A stretch of DNA of 5,520 bases from Paracoccaceae bacterium (lineage in GTDB: Bacteria > Pseudomonadota > Alphaproteobacteria > Rhodobacterales > Rhodobacteraceae): NCBI GenBank assembly GCA_020441345.1, contig JAGRMK010000152.1, positions 1 through 5,520 on the forward strand, written 5' to 3'. Both the position numbers and the translations under genes were made by a program. Position 1 is the stretch's first letter. Every line of letters begins with the position of its first letter. Below are positions 3,878-5,520 of this stretch, in pieces. The notes beneath the pieces are model-generated. The model was not told the origin of the DNA. It did no database searches and was given only the letters and a program-made list of their open reading frames with translations.

Positions 3878-5233
3878 TCAGATCGCCGAGGAATGTCCGG
3901 TCTTGGCCATCGCGTATTCATCGAAATGCGTCGCGATCATCCGGGTAAGGGGGCGCCCGGCAACCGGAATTGCCAAGCCTTCTGCCGTTTGGCTTACGAA
4001 TTCACCGAACTTGGCGGCGACCGGGGCAAAGAGCGCGCCCATCTCGGCGCGGGTGACGCCGAAATCGCGGACCAGTTCGTCGGTCTTGACCGCGAAGTCA
4101 CACATCAGGGCCTCGATGATCCGCGCGCGCAGACGGTCCTCGCCCGCGAACGCATGACCGCGCACCGTGGCGAAAGCACCCGCCTGCACCGATTTGCCCC
4201 AGCCAGAGGTGGCCGCGTTCATCTGCGCATAGCCCTGCGGGAAACGCGAGATCGACGAGGTGCCCAGCCCGACCAGAACCTCGGACTTGTCGTCGGTGTA
4301 GCCCTGGAAATTGCGGCGCAGCGTGCCGTTTCGCGCGGCGATCGCCAGACCGTCGCCAGCGCGTGCGAAATGGTCGATGCCGATATCGACATAACCATCC
4401 CATTCGAACAGCCGCTGCGCGGTTTCGAACAGCGCCAGGCGCTCTTCGGGGCGGGGCAGGGTGTCAGAGGGGATCATCTGCTGACGCCGTGCCATCCACG
4501 GAACATGTGCATACCCATAAAGCGCCACGCGGTCGGGCGACAGGGAAAGCAGTTTTTGCACCGAATCGGACACACGCTGCCGGGTCTGATTGGGCAGGCC
4601 GTAAAGGATGTCTGCGTTCAGGCTTTTCACGTCGCGGGCGCGCACGGCCTCGACGGCGGCGCGGGTGATCTCGTAGCTCTGATCCCGGCCGATGATCGCC
4701 TGAATCTCGGGGTCGAAATCCTGCACGCCGATCGACACCCGGTTCAGGCCAGAATCGGCCAAGGCGTCCAGGCGGGCGTCGTCGATTTCATTCGGGTCGA
4801 TCTCGACCGAGAATTCGGCACCCGGCGCCAGTGGCGTGACCGCGAACACGGCTCGGGCCAGATCGCGCATGGCATCCGCGGGGATCATTGTCGGCGTGCC
4901 GCCGCCCCAATGCAGATGCGACAAGGTTACGCCCTCGGGCAGAGCGGCACGCAACAGCTTGAGTTCGGCCTTTAGCATCTCGACATAGGCCAGAACAGGT
5001 GTTTCACTACTCGTGCCCTGCGTGCGGCAGGCGCAGAACCAGCACAACCTGCGACAGAACGGCACATGCAGATACAACGAGATCTGGCTTCCGGGCTCTA
5101 TTTCGCCCAGCCATTGCTTAAACACCTGAGGGTCAACGGTATCCGCGAACTGCGGTGCCGTCGGGTAACTGGTATATCGGGGCACCCGCGCGTCAAAGAG
5201 ACCCAGCCGGGCGAGTTGCGATTCGCTTTTCAT
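3878..5233 (-). CDS. hemN: Oxygen-independent coproporphyrinogen III oxidase (radical SAM)
   Basis: A 451-residue cytoplasmic enzyme, close to the 457 of E. coli HemN, that converts coproporphyrinogen III to protoporphyrinogen IX by two oxidative decarboxylations without oxygen, for heme (and in phototrophs bacteriochlorophyll) synthesis. The family start RVPRYTSYPTAPQF is at 17-29. The radical-SAM cluster motif YLHVPFCRRLCWFCAC gives Cys60, Cys64 and Cys67 as 4Fe-4S ligands plus the conserved Cys69. GGGTP (110-114) and the EID pair (144-146) contact SAM. RVSIGVQDF (165-173), DILYGLPNQT (208-217) and YAHVPWM (241-247) are HemN barrel motifs, and the C-terminal HemN domain (NFQGY near 308, GLGTSSIS near 322) is complete. 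The frame is open back to 5353, but that would overlap fnrL; ATG 5233 gives the family N-terminus. Its Shine-Dalgarno sequence is weak (TAGG). The FNR box upstream suggests induction by FnrL at low oxygen. Confidence 0.97.
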   Translation of the reverse strand: MKSESQLARLGLFDARVPRYTSYPTAPQFADTVDPQVFKQWLGEIEPGSQISLYLHVPFCRRLCWFCACRTQGTSSETPVLAYVEMLKAELKLLRAALPEGVTLSHLHWGGGTPTMIPADAMRDLARAVFAVTPLAPGAEFSVEIDPNEIDDARLDALADSGLNRVSIGVQDFDPEIQAIIGRDQSYEITRAAVEAVRARDVKSLNADILYGLPNQTRQRVSDSVQKLLSLSPDRVALYGYAHVPWMARRQQMIPSDTLPRPEERLALFETAQRLFEWDGYVDIGIDHFARAGDGLAIAARNGTLRRNFQGYTDDKSEVLVGLGTSSISRFPQGYAQMNAATSGWGKSVQAGAFATVRGHAFAGEDRLRARIIEALMCDFAVKTDELVRDFGVTRAEMGALFAPVAAKFGEFVSQTAEGLAIPVAGRPLTRMIATHFDEYAMAKTGHSSAI

Positions 5234-5241
5234 TGGCCTAC

Positions 5242-5254
5242 GTTGTCCGACAAC
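5242..5254. promoter_or_regulatory. Perfect 13-bp palindrome next to hemN start, possible operator
   Basis: GTTGTC-C-GACAAC has perfect 6-bp arms around one base and lies 9-21 nt upstream of the hemN ATG, between it and the FNR box. It does not fit the FNR consensus (TTG-N5-CAA instead of TTG-N8-CAA). It could be the site of another regulator; this is inference from symmetry and position only. Confidence 0.4.
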
Positions 5255-5266
5255 AGCCTGCGGGCC

Positions 5267-5280
5267 TTGACCTAGATCAA
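5267..5280. promoter_or_regulatory. FNR/FnrL-binding box shared by hemN and fnrL
   Basis: TTGACCTAGATCAA matches the FNR consensus TTGAT-N4-ATCAA at 9 of 10 defined bases. Its centre is 40.5 bp upstream of the hemN start and only 11.5 bp upstream of the fnrL start. It could activate hemN and, because it sits just before the fnrL ATG, repress fnrL when FnrL is active. Confidence 0.8.
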
Positions 5281-5284
5281 ACCG

Positions 5285-5520
5285 ATGACAAAAACCACCA
5301 CAGCCCCCAACAAGTTCACGCATGTGCAATGCGGCGATTGTCCGATCCGCCATCGGGCCGTTTGCGCGCGTTGCGACGGCGATGAATTGAATTTGCTGGA
5401 GGAAATAAAATACTACCGCAGCTTCCAGGCCGGGCAGACCGTGGTCTGGTCGGGCGACCGGATGGATTTCGTGGCCTCTGTCGTGTCGGGCATCGCAACG
5501 CTCACGCAGACGATGGAAGA
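5285..5520 (+). CDS. fnrL: FnrL, Crp/Fnr-family anaerobic regulator, N-terminal 78 residues (runs off right edge)
   Basis: The frame from ATG 5285 stays open to the window end. The N-terminus contains CGDCPIRHRAVCARC with cysteines 16, 19, 27 and 30, which supplies the ligands for an oxygen-labile 4Fe-4S cluster; a further ligand would be expected beyond the window. Residues about 40-78 (IKYYRSFQAGQTVVWSGDRMDFVASVVSGIATLTQTME) are the start of the cyclic-nucleotide-binding-like sensor beta-roll of the family. The DNA-binding helix-turn-helix is not in view. The product switches genes for microaerobic respiration, heme and, where present, photosynthesis, typically including cbb3 oxidase and hemN. 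It is divergent from hemN with 51 bp between starts, a neighbourhood I associate with Rhodobacterales. No strong Shine-Dalgarno sequence precedes the start, where the FNR box sits instead. Confidence 0.95.
   Translation, partial: MTKTTTAPNKFTHVQCGDCPIRHRAVCARCDGDELNLLEEIKYYRSFQAGQTVVWSGDRMDFVASVVSGIATLTQTME

Noticed and set aside
2968..3921. 317-codon minus-strand frame opposite the trefoil-META gene
   Set aside because: Arg/Pro/His-rich product typical of a GC-rich shadow, while the plus strand has a signal peptide, a good ribosome binding site and two domains.
3755..4975. Long 406-codon plus-strand frame opposite hemN
   Set aside because: It is antisense to a complete, motif-rich hemN. 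Long open antisense frames are expected in GC-rich coding DNA, and its translation shows no family pattern.

Overview
The window looks like the chromosome of a Rhodobacterales-type alphaproteobacterium. The host part is GC-rich. It carries hemN (anaerobic coproporphyrinogen III dehydrogenase) divergent from an fnrL whose N-terminus has the CGDCPIRHRAVCARC pattern I associate with Rhodobacter/Roseobacter FnrL. All identifications come from reading the sequence; no database search was run.

Positions 1 to about 1490 are one end of a Mu-like transposable prophage, visibly less GC-rich than the rest. Reading leftward into the phage, a short Ner/Cro-like DNA-binding protein (587-784, minus) overlaps by 4 bp the start of a MuA-type transposase (1-590, minus) that runs off the window edge. 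Divergent from these, a CI-type helix-turn-helix repressor (864-1316, plus) is transcribed toward the phage end. The 79-bp gap between them carries three direct repeats that look like operators. This is the c / ner / A layout of phage Mu. After the repressor comes about 170 bp of AT-rich non-coding DNA with an 11-bp inverted repeat and an AT palindrome, probably transposase binding sites. The phage-host junction probably lies between 1480 and 1500.

Positions 1500 to about 3830 hold host genes on the plus strand: a GlcG/HbpS-family protein (1581-2006), a class I glutamine-amidotransferase-like peptidase C26 of the PuuD type (2072-2830), a strong hairpin (2833-2878), and a secreted protein joining a fascin-like beta-trefoil to a META/HslJ domain (2974-3813). 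A reading frame entering from the phage side ends in a TGA that overlaps the GlcG start as ATGA. It may be the 3' stump of a host gene cut by the prophage.

Positions 3878-5520 hold hemN (minus) and the start of fnrL (plus), separated by 51 bp. That gap contains one FNR-type box and a second, 13-bp palindrome. The arrangement suggests that FnrL controls hemN and its own gene under low oxygen. No CRISPR array, tRNA or rRNA was seen, and nothing supports a wholly new system. The most unusual items are the prophage end structure, the trefoil-META fusion and the compact hemN-fnrL control region.
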